NCBI RefSeq assembly: GCF_900102165.1
Contig: NZ_FNBD01000003.1
Span: forward strand, 124,001 to 188,000
Origin: Cellulophaga baltica
GTDB lineage: Bacteria > Bacteroidota > Bacteroidia > Flavobacteriales > Flavobacteriaceae
Reading direction: 5' to 3'
Length of the DNA stretch: 64,000 nucleotides
This document shows, piece by piece, positions 35,100-43,793 of the stretch (the first letter of the stretch is position 1; each line of letters begins with the position of its first letter). The translations under genes were made by a program, and so were the position numbers. The notes below the pieces were generated by a model. That model saw only the letters and a program-made list of their open reading frames with translations. It was not told where the DNA came from and did no database searches.

Positions 35100-36236
35100 C
35101 TAATCCTCCTCTTCATCATCTTCATCATCCTCATCATCTTCATCATCTTCATCATCATTACAATCATCTTTAAACCTAAGACTTCTTAAACCACTTAGTA
35201 ATTCTATCTTATTTCTTGCTTCATCATTCGCAAAGATAGATAGATCAATTATGGTCCAGATACCACTAATATCTGATAACTCTGGAATAGTAATTTCTAA
35301 ATAGGTGAAAACCGTTAACTCCGTAGTAGCCCAAGTACCCATATATGTTTCTGATGTAGCCGTACTCACCTCAACACTGCCATCTGCTTTAAAATTGAAT
35401 GAAAAATCTTCGTAATCGTCCGTTTTATTGATGCCAAAAATTAAAAGCTTATCTACTTCCCAGGCATCACAGGTAGACCAAATAGTTGCAACTTCTTCCT
35501 CAGAACAATCATCACATTCCGTATCTTCTACATTATTATCTTCCTCATCACAGCTATCCTTAGAGCTCTCAATAATGGCTTCTAATTGCTCCATAGTGTT
35601 GACTTCTAATTCTGAGCCATCCTTTAACAAGACCTGTATCGGAAAATCTATATTCACCACATGATTATCCGTCAAACTATCTAAAAAATCTAGCAACTCA
35701 TGATCATTCTTTACCGTATTTGCACTCAGAACTTCTGTAATGGTATTAAATAAAGAAATACCTATGGGGTACTTAATATCAATACATTCAATATCCTCAT
35801 CACTACTGTTTTCATCTCCACAGGCATTCCTATAAACTTCAAGCTCGGCTGTATTTGAAACTATAGCTTCTGAATAATCTGCAAAAATTACGGTGGCAGG
35901 GTATACTATTTCTAAGCTATCTTCATCAGCATCATCTAGACTAAAAACATCATTGATAAGATCAAAATCTTCAATACTCAATACTTCTATAGCTACGCCA
36001 TTAACGACAACATCTACGGGAAGTTTCATAGCGATACAACTTGCTTGGTCTAAAATATTATCATAAGAGCCATCATGTAAGGCCGTTTGTGTAAGTAGCG
36101 TGTAAGCATTTGAGCCAACCAGCAACCTATCTTGTGGAGTAGCCCCCTCAAAGACGGACTCTTCTTTTCTACACGAGGTGTTTAGTAGGCTTAGAAAAAG
36201 TAATAAAAATCCTATTAATACGTTACTGTTTTTCAT
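35100..36236 (-). CDS. Acidic repeat lipoprotein of unknown function
   Basis: 378 residues with lipobox LLNTSCRKEE. Several internal units share a pattern of hydrophobic strand, (Y/F)P(I/A), loop and ELE/LEV helix (YPATVIFADYSEAIVSN; FPIQVLLKDGSELEVNTMEQ), suggesting repeated beta-alpha folds. A C-terminal tail of alternating Asp and Glu is coded by a trinucleotide-repeat tract (35104-35158). Its Cys count is high and it resembles no enzyme. It is divergent from the second ECF sigma gene. Could act on the cell surface as an adhesion or Ca2+-binding protein. Confidence 0.75.
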   Translation of the reverse strand: MKNSNVLIGFLLLFLSLLNTSCRKEESVFEGATPQDRLLVGSNAYTLLTQTALHDGSYDNILDQASCIAMKLPVDVVVNGVAIEVLSIEDFDLINDVFSLDDADEDSLEIVYPATVIFADYSEAIVSNTAELEVYRNACGDENSSDEDIECIDIKYPIGISLFNTITEVLSANTVKNDHELLDFLDSLTDNHVVNIDFPIQVLLKDGSELEVNTMEQLEAIIESSKDSCDEEDNNVEDTECDDCSEEEVATIWSTCDAWEVDKLLIFGINKTDDYEDFSFNFKADGSVEVSTATSETYMGTWATTELTVFTYLEITIPELSDISGIWTIIDLSIFANDEARNKIELLSGLRSLRFKDDCNDDEDDEDDEDDEDDEEED

Positions 36237-36346
36237 GGTTAGGAAAAATTAATGTGTTTTGTGTATTACTATAACACCTCAACGTTAAAAACTCCTGAAA
36301 ATTTTAGAAAAAAGTTTTTGAGATTTTCTAATAAAAAAATATCGTA

Positions 36347-36871
36347 TTGAAAAAAGACCTCCACGCGGATATTTGTAATGAAACATTATATGCCAATATC
36401 TACAATAAATACTCCAAAAGTCTTCATGATTTCCTATACTATAAGTATGGAGAGAATTTAAATCCTAGTGATAAAGCACAAGAAGCGTTTATAAAATTAT
36501 GGGAAAATTGCAAAAAAGTAACCCTAGAGAAGGCTAAATCTTTTTTATATACTGTTGCCAATAATTTAATGCTGAATGAATACAAACATCAAAAAGTAGT
36601 TTTAAAATATCAGAATGATGCTCCTAAAGACTACACGAACGAAACTCCTGAATTTCTTCTTGAGCAAGATGAATACTATAAAAAATACCAAAATGCGTTG
36701 GCTAAATTATCCGAAGACCAACGTACCGCTTTTATGCTTAATAAGGTAGAAGGTAAAAAGCATGAAGAAATTGCGCAACTATTAGGAGTAACAAGAAAGG
36801 TTGTAGAATACCGTATATACTCGGCTTTTGATCAATTAAAAAAAGAATTAGAAAATTTTAAGATAAAATAG
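36347..36871 (+). CDS. ECF sigma factor (FecI-like), TTG start
   Basis: 174-residue sigma-70 with region 2 (KYSKSLHDFLYYKYGENLNP, AQEAFIKLWENCK) and region 4 (LAKLSEDQRTAFMLNKVEG, HEEIAQLLGVTRKVVEYRIY). No in-frame ATG lies near the start: the frame begins at TTG 36347, just after a stop codon upstream. It is the first gene of a second ECF-FecR-receptor cluster. Confidence 0.92.
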   Translation: MKKDLHADICNETLYANIYNKYSKSLHDFLYYKYGENLNPSDKAQEAFIKLWENCKKVTLEKAKSFLYTVANNLMLNEYKHQKVVLKYQNDAPKDYTNETPEFLLEQDEYYKKYQNALAKLSEDQRTAFMLNKVEGKKHEEIAQLLGVTRKVVEYRIYSAFDQLKKELENFKIK

Positions 36872-36919
36872 TCAGGAGTTTTAGCTTCTTAGTTGTTTTA
36901 TAATAAACGAGTATATCTC

Positions 36920-37828
36920 ATGGATAAAAACAAATTAATACAGAAATGGTTGGCAGACGAACTAACGGAAGAAGAAAACAATGTTTTCGCTACCTTAGAC
37001 GAAGCGCCTTTCTATACAAAAATTATCGAGGATGCTACTGTTTTCAAGGCTTCAAATTTTTCTAAAATGCCCGATTTCGAGACTTTTAAAGCTCGTGTGG
37101 AAGAAGACAAAACTTCCGTTAAAAAATTGCAATGGTTTGCTCCTATGCTAAAAATAGCAAGTGCTTTTGCCATCCTTTTTGGTCTTTACTATAGTTTCTT
37201 CTATAACAACCTTACGGATATTGAAACTAGTGTTGCCCAAAAAACAACTATAGAATTACCAGATTCCTCAATAGTAGTATTAAATGCACTTTCTGAAGTA
37301 AAATATAATGCTAGTGAATGGGATGATAAAAGAGCAATTGAATTACAGGGTGAAGCTTTTTTTGATGTTGCCAAAGGATCTAAATTTGATGTCATTACTC
37401 CTTCAGGAACCGTATCTGTATTAGGTACTGAGTTTAATGTAAAACAAAGAGGTGCTATTTTTGAAGTTACCTGCTACGAAGGTACCGTACGTGTAGTTAC
37501 AGAAACGGGTACAGAAATATTGAAAGTAGGAGATAAATTTCTTGAAATCAACAAGACGATTAAAACAAGTAAACATACGGTACCTAGTCCGCAATGGGTA
37601 GATAATATGAGCCAGTTTGAGCGTATTCCTGTATATGAAGTGCTTGCAGAACTGGAAAGACAATATGGTATTCAAATAACATCTCAAGATATAGATACAG
37701 AACAATTATTTACAGGAGGTTTTGTTCATGATAATTTAGAAGATGCACTTATGGCTATAGCTGAGCCACTAGGATTACACTATGAAATACTAAAGCAAAA
37801 CAAAGTACGTTTGCTTATTAGTGAGTAA
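36920..37828 (+). CDS. FecR family anti-sigma/sigma regulator
   Basis: 302-residue FecR-like protein with start at ATG 36920 (MDKNKLIQKWLADELTEEE; the longer frame from 36893 adds an unlikely FYNKRVYL). One membrane segment (FAPMLKIASAFAILFGLYYSFF, near residue 80) and a periplasmic FecR domain with TIELPDSSIVVLNALSEVKY and GEAFFDVAKGSKFDVITPSG. It overlaps the next gene by 8 nt. Confidence 0.93.
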   Translation: MDKNKLIQKWLADELTEEENNVFATLDEAPFYTKIIEDATVFKASNFSKMPDFETFKARVEEDKTSVKKLQWFAPMLKIASAFAILFGLYYSFFYNNLTDIETSVAQKTTIELPDSSIVVLNALSEVKYNASEWDDKRAIELQGEAFFDVAKGSKFDVITPSGTVSVLGTEFNVKQRGAIFEVTCYEGTVRVVTETGTEILKVGDKFLEINKTIKTSKHTVPSPQWVDNMSQFERIPVYEVLAELERQYGIQITSQDIDTEQLFTGGFVHDNLEDALMAIAEPLGLHYEILKQNKVRLLISE

Positions 37829-40337
37829 GAAATCTTTTCTTTGTTTAGGAATAATCCTGCTATTTTTTAATAGTATACCTACATATGCTCAAGAAACAAA
37901 TACAAAACAAGCTCTTGATAGCACCCTAAGTACCCTAGAATCTCGCTATGACGTACAATTTAACTACGCATCTTCTCTGGTAGAAAATGTAACTGTCCAT
38001 GCTATTGACACTACTTTATCATTAAAAGAAACAATTGCTACTTTAAGACTCGACGCTAATTTGGATTTTGTCTTTGTTTCAAAAAAAATCATCTCCATTA
38101 GAAAAAAAAAGAGGAAACTCTGTGGCTATATTACCGATAAAGACACTGGAGAACTATTGCCCTATGTGACCATCCAAAATGGAAGCTCAGGAACACTCAC
38201 CAATGAAGCGGGGTATTTTGAGATAGAAGTTAATTCTGATGATGACATCATATTTATTAGACATTTTGGACATAAAATTCTACAAAGACAGGTACGGTAT
38301 TTTAGTAAAAGTGATACCTGTGAGAACATCTACCTAGTCACCAACCACGAGCAATTAGTAGAAATTGTTGTTTATGATTATTTAATTAGGGGTGTAGATA
38401 AATTAGACAATGGTACCTTTCAAATAGATTTTAATAAATTTTCAATACTTCCTGGCCTTATTGATAATGACGTATTACAGGCGGTACAAGCCTTACCTGG
38501 CGTACAAAGTATAGATGAAACCGTATCCAATATAAACATACGCGGAGGCAGTAACGATCAAAACCTAATTACTTGGGATGGTATTAAAATGTACCAATCT
38601 GGTCATTTCTTTGGGTTAATTTCTATGTATAATCCCAACATTACCCAGAAAGTAGAACTTCGTAAAAATGGCAGCAATGCATCAGATACTGATGGGGTTT
38701 CTGGAACCATTTCTATGGGTACTGATAAATACATCAATCAGAAATTTAAGGGAAGTATTGCTGTAAATCTATTAGATGTTAATGGCTACATTGATACCCC
38801 ATTAGGGCAAAATGCATCCTTGCAAATTGCCGCAAGAAAATCTATTAGTGATCTCGTTGAGACTCCCACCTACTCTAAATATTACCAACGTATTTCTCAA
38901 GATACAGAAATAGAAAATGAAGCATCTGTTAGAACCAATTCTGATATTATATTTGATTTTTACGACACTTCCTTTCGATTATTAGTTACTCCTTCTGATA
39001 AAGACCGATTGCAGTTTAACTTCATACACACGGCCAATAATGTGAGGTTTAATGAGACTGAAAATTCATTCGGTGCCCAAGAAATACAACAGAGCAACCT
39101 AAAGCAAAGTAGTATCGCTGGCGGCATACAATACCACAGAAATTGGACGGATACTTTTAAAACTGAAGTGAGCGTCTATGAGACCGATTACCAGTTAAAA
39201 GGTACAAATGTAAACATTCAAGAAAATCAACGGTTTCTTCAGAAAAACATTGTTTCTGAGACCGGAGCAAAACTATTAACCCGAACAAAATTGTCTTCTC
39301 AACTATCACTTACCAATGGGTATGATTTTGTAGAAACCAAAGTTTCTAATTTAGATGACGTAGATGATCCTAGATATGTATTGTTAGAAGCAGAAGTACT
39401 AAGAGCTCATGGTGCATTTAGCGCCTTGAATGTATCAACAAAAAACAAGGGAACCCACCTTAACTTAGGACTTAGATATAATTACATTACCAAATTTAAA
39501 AAAACACTTTGGGAGCCAAGAATAAGTTTTAACCATGATTTTTGGAGCACTTTTAATATTGAAATTCTAGGAGAGTATAAACACCAAAATACATCTCAGA
39601 TCATTAATTTTCAAAATGATTTTTTAGGAATTGAAAAAAGACGTTGGCAATTATCTAATGACAGTACCATTCCTATTATTAAAAGCAAGCAAGTGTCTTT
39701 GGGCTTAAGCCATAATCAGAAAGGATGGTTGGTAAATGTGGTGCCATTTTATAAAGAAGTACAGGGCATAACTACACAAAGTCAAGGTTTTAAAGATGCT
39801 TATGAATTTTCTAGAGAGCGCGGAAATTATGATGCTAGCGGGATAGACGTATTGCTTAGAAAACAATTAAAAAACTCTAGTAGTTGGATAAGTTACTCGC
39901 ACTTAAAAAGCAACTATACTTTTGAAAACTTGCAGGATGAAAGTTTCCCTAGCAATTTTGATATTACAAATACAATTACTGCCGGTACAAATTATACAAT
40001 TAAGAGTTTGTTATTGGCAACGGGGTTCAACTGGCGAACAGGAAAACCTTTTACCAGACCTATTATAGGGAATGAAGTAGAAAATGGCACCATTAACTAC
40101 GGCGAAGCAAATAGCAGTAAACAAAGTGATTATTTGCGTTTAGATGTATCGAGCAAGTATCAATTTAACTGGCATGAAAAAACCAAATTAGAAGTTGGTG
40201 TTGCATTATGGAACATACTAAATAGAGATAACTCTATGACTTCTTACTATAGACTAGATGCCTCTGAAAACATACAAAAGGTAGATCAAAGCTCTCTGGG
40301 TCTTACTCCTAATGCCACCGTAAAGCTAATTTTTTAA
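37821..40337 (+). CDS. TonB-dependent receptor with STN domain
   Basis: 838 residues, start GTG at 37821. Signal peptide (MSKKSFLCLGIILLFFNSIP), STN domain (about 30-95), carboxypeptidase-like domain (about 100-170), plug (about 205-330, with LPGVQSIDETVSNINIRGGS), then barrel. It resembles FecA-type receptors more than SusC. Likely ligand: an iron-siderophore, cobalamin or other small molecule; the sequence alone cannot tell. Signals through the adjoining FecR and ECF sigma. Last gene of its operon. Confidence 0.95.
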   Translation: MSKKSFLCLGIILLFFNSIPTYAQETNTKQALDSTLSTLESRYDVQFNYASSLVENVTVHAIDTTLSLKETIATLRLDANLDFVFVSKKIISIRKKKRKLCGYITDKDTGELLPYVTIQNGSSGTLTNEAGYFEIEVNSDDDIIFIRHFGHKILQRQVRYFSKSDTCENIYLVTNHEQLVEIVVYDYLIRGVDKLDNGTFQIDFNKFSILPGLIDNDVLQAVQALPGVQSIDETVSNINIRGGSNDQNLITWDGIKMYQSGHFFGLISMYNPNITQKVELRKNGSNASDTDGVSGTISMGTDKYINQKFKGSIAVNLLDVNGYIDTPLGQNASLQIAARKSISDLVETPTYSKYYQRISQDTEIENEASVRTNSDIIFDFYDTSFRLLVTPSDKDRLQFNFIHTANNVRFNETENSFGAQEIQQSNLKQSSIAGGIQYHRNWTDTFKTEVSVYETDYQLKGTNVNIQENQRFLQKNIVSETGAKLLTRTKLSSQLSLTNGYDFVETKVSNLDDVDDPRYVLLEAEVLRAHGAFSALNVSTKNKGTHLNLGLRYNYITKFKKTLWEPRISFNHDFWSTFNIEILGEYKHQNTSQIINFQNDFLGIEKRRWQLSNDSTIPIIKSKQVSLGLSHNQKGWLVNVVPFYKEVQGITTQSQGFKDAYEFSRERGNYDASGIDVLLRKQLKNSSSWISYSHLKSNYTFENLQDESFPSNFDITNTITAGTNYTIKSLLLATGFNWRTGKPFTRPIIGNEVENGTINYGEANSSKQSDYLRLDVSSKYQFNWHEKTKLEVGVALWNILNRDNSMTSYYRLDASENIQKVDQSSLGLTPNATVKLIF

Positions 40338-40349
40338 GAAAAAATATTA

Positions 40350-40385
40350 GGCTACACATTGTGGGGGGACAATTGCGGTGTAGCC
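40350..40385. terminator. Bidirectional hairpin between receptor and small minus-strand genes
   Basis: GGCTACAC (40350-40357) and GTGTAGCC (40378-40385), 20-nt loop. The minus strand shows TATTTTTTCTT after it. It lies 12 nt past the receptor stop. Confidence 0.65.
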
Positions 40386-40405
40386 CAATAGTTAGTTGTC
40401 AATTT

Positions 40406-40549
40406 TTATAATATCATAAGTAGGATTAAGAATTGGATTAGAATAAAAATACCTAGTCCAATTAGAAACTTTTTATACTTAACTAGTATAGTTTTCATTT
40501 CTTCATTTTGAGTAATCTTTAGAGCAGAAATTCGTTCATGTAAATCCAT
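40406..40549 (-). CDS. Small membrane protein A (47 aa), paralogue of 40727-40873
   Basis: Short ORF missed by usual length limits. It begins MDLHERISALKITQNEE and has a C-terminal hydrophobic segment (about residues 28-47, starting FLIGLGIFILIQF), with no cleavable signal, so an N-in amphipathic helix followed by one TM is likely. It aligns without gaps to the 48-aa ORF upstream, sharing HE, K, EE, FxIGxG, IQF, IL and M residues, which argues for real genes under selection. Convergent with the TonB receptor gene. No function known; toxin, holin-like or regulatory peptide are all possible. Confidence 0.6.
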   Translation of the reverse strand: MDLHERISALKITQNEEMKTILVKYKKFLIGLGIFILIQFLILLMIL

Positions 40550-40726
40550 AATGTCCGCTGTTCAATGTTATTACTAAAAAATAAATGTCAATCTTGATAC
40601 TGTAATCTGAGGGCTACAACACCAAAGATTTTCATTTGCAAAAAACTTAACACTAATACTTTGTAATCTATATGAGCTACATAACGCTTGGGGAAACTAT
40701 ATACAGCTTTTTATAAATAACAAAGA

Positions 40727-40873
40727 TTATAGTACCATATATAGAATTGAAAATTGAATAATGGCAATTACTCCAATACCAATAATAAATTTATTACAAT
40801 TAGTGAAGATTGCATTAATCTCTTCCATTCCATTTGTCTTTACTCCGTAGGTTTGTTCATGTATAGTCATCAT
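40727..40873 (-). CDS. Small membrane protein B (48 aa), paralogue of 40406-40549
   Basis: Starts MMTIHEQTYGVKTNGMEE, one TM at about residues 29-48 beginning FIIGIGVIAIIQF. With protein A about 19 of 47 positions are identical (HE, K, EE, I, KF, IG, G, IQF, IL, M, L), although the DNA has diverged. The conserved hydrophilic N-terminus plus TM suggests a membrane-bound peptide with a cytosolic interaction surface. Second Met is an alternative start. Lies between protein A and the truncated Pycsar-like gene, all on the minus strand. Confidence 0.6.
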   Translation of the reverse strand: MMTIHEQTYGVKTNGMEEINAIFTNCNKFIIGIGVIAIIQFSILYMVL

Positions 40874-40961
40874 CTATTCTTTTTCATTGTTTATATAACT
40901 AAAACAACCATCTACTTAAAACTCCTGAAAAAAAATTGATTTTTTTTTACATAAAATAAAA

Positions 40962-40990
40962 AACCCAAGAAAACAGTTGTTTCTCGGGTT
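40962..40990 (-). terminator. Terminator upstream of small protein B, downstream of Pycsar-like remnant
   Basis: AACCCAAGAAA (40962-40972) and TTTCTCGGGTT (40980-40990), one mismatch, then TTTTTATTTTATG on the minus strand. Confidence 0.8.
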
Positions 40991-41101
40991 GTATTCAAAA
41001 ATACTACTCATTCATTGCCAGCGATATACCGTAACTAAAAGCAGAATATTTTTTTTTATTAAAAAGATTTTAAATAAATAAAATTTTATAAAATCCCGTC
41101 A

Positions 41102-41500
41102 TTAGACCATCGAGGCAAACAATAAATGACACATAAGAAAAGCTATCACCGAAAGAATAATCCCGACTAAAAAAACATGAAAAGATTTACGAAGAAGCCT
41201 AAATTTTCTATCTATCGTTTTACCAAGATAATAGGCATCTTTTGCAATAGTTTCATACAACTCATCTCCTTTGTACATTAAACCCGTCATCTGGGTTACA
41301 TACTCTTCTTCATTCATGGTATTGAAATTCCCATAAAACAATAAGTTGTTGGTATGCTTCTCCCCGTGTTTTAATTCTGGCCTAGTAGCAAAGATTGCAA
41401 ATGCAATAGAGATAATGTTGGTAAGCAGCATCATTACCACTGGATATATTAAATGAGGATCTTTATCTAACTGCCCGTAAATGGTTCCTAAGATTACAAA
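41102..41500 (-). pseudogene. 5'-truncated Pycsar-effector-like (PycTM) membrane gene
   Basis: The frame is open for 133 codons upstream of the stop at 41102 and lacks a plausible start; a GTG at 41440 is possible, but similarity continues beyond it as FVILGTIYGQLDKDPHLIYP to a TAA at 41501-41503. Full-length family members in Flavobacteriia have an HD domain, then TM segments and the helix LLRKSFHVFLVGIILSVIAFLM seen here. Also seen: FAIFATRPELKHGEKHTNN and NLLFYGNFNTMNEEEYVTQM. The HD domain and first TM are gone, so this is a remnant, or at most a solo C-terminal half. Confidence 0.65.
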
Positions 41501-41524
41501 TTAGAACAAAAAAACAACAAAAAA

Positions 41525-41661
41525 CAGGTATCGCACCTAAAGGACAAATTGTAGAAGAAAGTAGGCGCGAATTTGCTCTAGAAGCCCAAGGCGTCGGCAA
41601 TTACAATAGAACAGGGCCGCTAGTAATAGCCCTGAAACAGACCATATCAATACTGGAATAA
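41525..41661 (+). pseudogene. C-terminal gene fragment of unknown family
   Basis: Open plus-strand frame with no start codon, reading KTGIAPKGQIVEESRREFAL, then EAQGVGNYN, and ending ALKQTISILE before TAA. Composition looks like real protein and not random DNA, but I cannot name it. It abuts the truncated end of the Pycsar-like remnant, which suggests a deletion or insertion junction near 41500. The stretch 41662-41755 holds no further gene that I can support, only a short open frame. Confidence 0.35.
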
Positions 41662-41755
41662 ACCTAGCTAATTTAAATTAAGTTTCTAAGTGAAATTGAA
41701 GCTGCAGAAATAGCACCAACTATAGCTTATTGCTATCTATTTTAGTTAAAAATGA

Positions 41756-41782
41756 AAATAGCGGAGCAAAGCTCCGCTATTT
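41756..41782 (-). terminator. Terminator after the CxCC lipoprotein gene
   Basis: Perfect 12-bp stem AAATAGCGGAGC/GCTCCGCTATTT with AAA loop; minus strand continues TTCATTTTT. 26 nt past the stop. Confidence 0.92.
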
Positions 41783-41807
41783 ATTTATACTCTTTAAGCA
41801 TCGTTTA

Positions 41808-43055
41808 TTAGAATAAATCTAAGGCTACACTTGCTGTTTTTATACTTGATATTTTAGCATCATGAACAGTCCATGCAAAATACATTTTGTCGCCTACTCT
41901 TTCCATTTGTGGAAACCCGGTATTTCGAGAGTCGCCCAACACACTAATAGAAATTGGCGTAGATTTTATGCCATCTTTAGTTACTTTCATTGCTTTTAAG
42001 TAGGTAGTTTTCGCAATTGTTTCCATCCAACTTACAATAGCAGTATCAGGGTTTAGCATTTCAACATCTACCCTACCCAAAGTTTCCTTATTGCTTATTA
42101 AAATAGGTTCTAAAAAATCTTCACCTCCATTTTCAGAAAAAATCAACTGCACTTTTGGTTCCCCATTTACCGCCGTAAACCAAGCTACTACAATATTATT
42201 TTCAATAGCATCTACCTTTGGTCCGTTAACAGGACAGCCTTTTATCTCCCATCCATCCTTATGAATAAATTTAGGAGTCGTCCATTTCCCATCTACGCGT
42301 CTTGTAATGGCAATATCTCTAATTTCCTCATCCGTACGGTCTCGGTATAAAACAATAGGGCCATTAGCCGTAATTGCGGCTGTCGTTTGACAACAGCTAC
42401 AGGTTTTAGGATCTAAAAGCACCTCTTCACTGACGGTACCTTCAGAAGAAACCTCAGCAGCTCTAATAGACATAGTACCTCCGTGATCCGCATGCGCCTC
42501 AGTGGCATCAGACATCGTATTTCTCCCGTCTAGCCAAGTGATAAAAAATGAATCCTCTTGATAAGGCAAAGCCGTAACAAAACCGTGTTCTGTTTTTGTA
42601 TTATCGGTATGTAATTCCTTTTGCGTTTCCCATTTTAAGGCATCCTTGGGTAAAACATTTAATTTGATGTCATATGCAAAAGTTTCTTTAGAAGATTTTT
42701 TAAGGTAATGTGCAAGTAAGTTTCCATTATTCTCTGTAATGCTTGGATAATCTGCCCAATTTACAAACCAATCCGTACCTGTTATAATTTCCTTAGGCTG
42801 CTCCCAATTCCCCTCTTTTAAATAGGAGTAATTTAACTGCGCTACAGAATCATTGACCCCTTTTACCCAAGAGAGTATGGTTTGCTCCGTGTTTGAAAAT
42901 AAATGCGGTAATGATGTTTCTGTGCCGCCAGGAAATGCCAAAGAATGTACCAACACTGCATTTTTTTCTGAGGGTACTTGCTCTTTCTTTTTAGACGTAC
43001 ATGAGACAAATAATACTAAAACTATGCTTACGGTTATGAAATTTATAGACTTCAT
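41808..43055 (-). CDS. Sialidase-like beta-propeller lipoprotein with CSCC motif
   Basis: 415 residues with lipobox FVSCTSKKK and repeated beta-propeller-like strands (SENGGEDF Asp-box-like blade, FFITWLDGRNTM, MYFAWTVHD). Despite the sialidase-like fold no sialic-acid triad is recognised. An unusual DPKTCSCCQTTAAI cluster, plus a single GCPVNGP, could bind a metal. It starts immediately after the TlpA-like redoxin gene with no gap, so the two work together; a periplasmic or surface metal or thiol role is inferred. No substrate known. Confidence 0.7.
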   Translation of the reverse strand: MKSINFITVSIVLVLFVSCTSKKKEQVPSEKNAVLVHSLAFPGGTETSLPHLFSNTEQTILSWVKGVNDSVAQLNYSYLKEGNWEQPKEIITGTDWFVNWADYPSITENNGNLLAHYLKKSSKETFAYDIKLNVLPKDALKWETQKELHTDNTKTEHGFVTALPYQEDSFFITWLDGRNTMSDATEAHADHGGTMSIRAAEVSSEGTVSEEVLLDPKTCSCCQTTAAITANGPIVLYRDRTDEEIRDIAITRRVDGKWTTPKFIHKDGWEIKGCPVNGPKVDAIENNIVVAWFTAVNGEPKVQLIFSENGGEDFLEPILISNKETLGRVDVEMLNPDTAIVSWMETIAKTTYLKAMKVTKDGIKSTPISISVLGDSRNTGFPQMERVGDKMYFAWTVHDAKISSIKTASVALDLF

Positions 43056-43559
43056 TTAATTGCTATTCTTTAGTTTCAAAATCATTTCGGGAGCATCCCA
43101 CTCAGATGCACCCCTAATTACTGAGACTTCCTTTCCTTGCTCATTATAAATGAATGTGGCTGGTAACGCATAAATTTTTAATTGCGATAGGGCACCAGTG
43201 TAACGTATAAAATTAAGTTTAACATTCGTGTGAGCTTTAAAATTGTTTATGGTTTCGATGGGCTCATCGGTAGCTAAAAGAAAGACATAGTTGTCTTCTT
43301 TCAATAATGCCATGGCGCGCTCTAAAGAAGGCATTTCCTCAACACAAGGCCTACACCATGTTGCCCAAAAATTCAGCAATATTTTCTTGCCTTTATAATC
43401 ATTTAAAGAAATAGGATTACCCTCTAAATCTGTATATAAACTAGAAGGAGTGGTAACAACATTCATCTCATTTACCGAATCAATAGGTTTTTTTTCTATT
43501 TGATTGCATGAAATTGAACAGGCTAAAAGTAAAATTGTGATTCCTAAATGTCTTCTCAT
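43056..43559 (-). CDS. TlpA-like thiol-disulfide oxidoreductase lipoprotein
   Basis: 167 residues with a lipoprotein signal (ACSISCNQIEKK). Thioredoxin fold with active site WCRPC in LLNFWATWCRPCVEEMPSLE; ends with the cis-Pro region YALPATFIYNEQGKEV. It likely keeps cysteines of extracytoplasmic partners reduced. Its downstream neighbour carries a CSCC cluster, a plausible substrate (inference from context). First gene of a two-gene unit. Confidence 0.92.
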   Translation of the reverse strand: MRRHLGITILLLACSISCNQIEKKPIDSVNEMNVVTTPSSLYTDLEGNPISLNDYKGKKILLNFWATWCRPCVEEMPSLERAMALLKEDNYVFLLATDEPIETINNFKAHTNVKLNFIRYTGALSQLKIYALPATFIYNEQGKEVSVIRGASEWDAPEMILKLKNSN

Positions 43560-43642
43560 ATGCTATTAATGCCTCCCCTAACAAAAATAACAAATTAAAC
43601 CCATGAAGCATCAGGATGCACGAGAAGTGCTACAAAAATAAA

Positions 43643-43667
43643 AAACCATCACTGTTCGTGATGGTTT
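43643..43667 (-). terminator. Terminator after tRNA-Ala
   Basis: AAACCATCAC (43643-43652) and GTGATGGTTT (43658-43667), followed on the minus strand by TTTTATTTTTG. It starts right at the tRNA 3' end. Confidence 0.9.
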
Positions 43668-43742
<75 letters not shown>

Positions 43743-43793
43743 GAATAGACCCTTCAAAGAACGTCTATTTTATTTGTGAATCAAAATGAAAAA

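Noticed and set aside
40754-40939. 61-aa plus-strand ORF in the gap after the TonB receptor
   Set aside because: It is the antisense shadow of the 48-aa minus-strand ORF (40727-40873), which has a paralogue at 40406-40549 and a sensible TM layout. The plus frame has neither.
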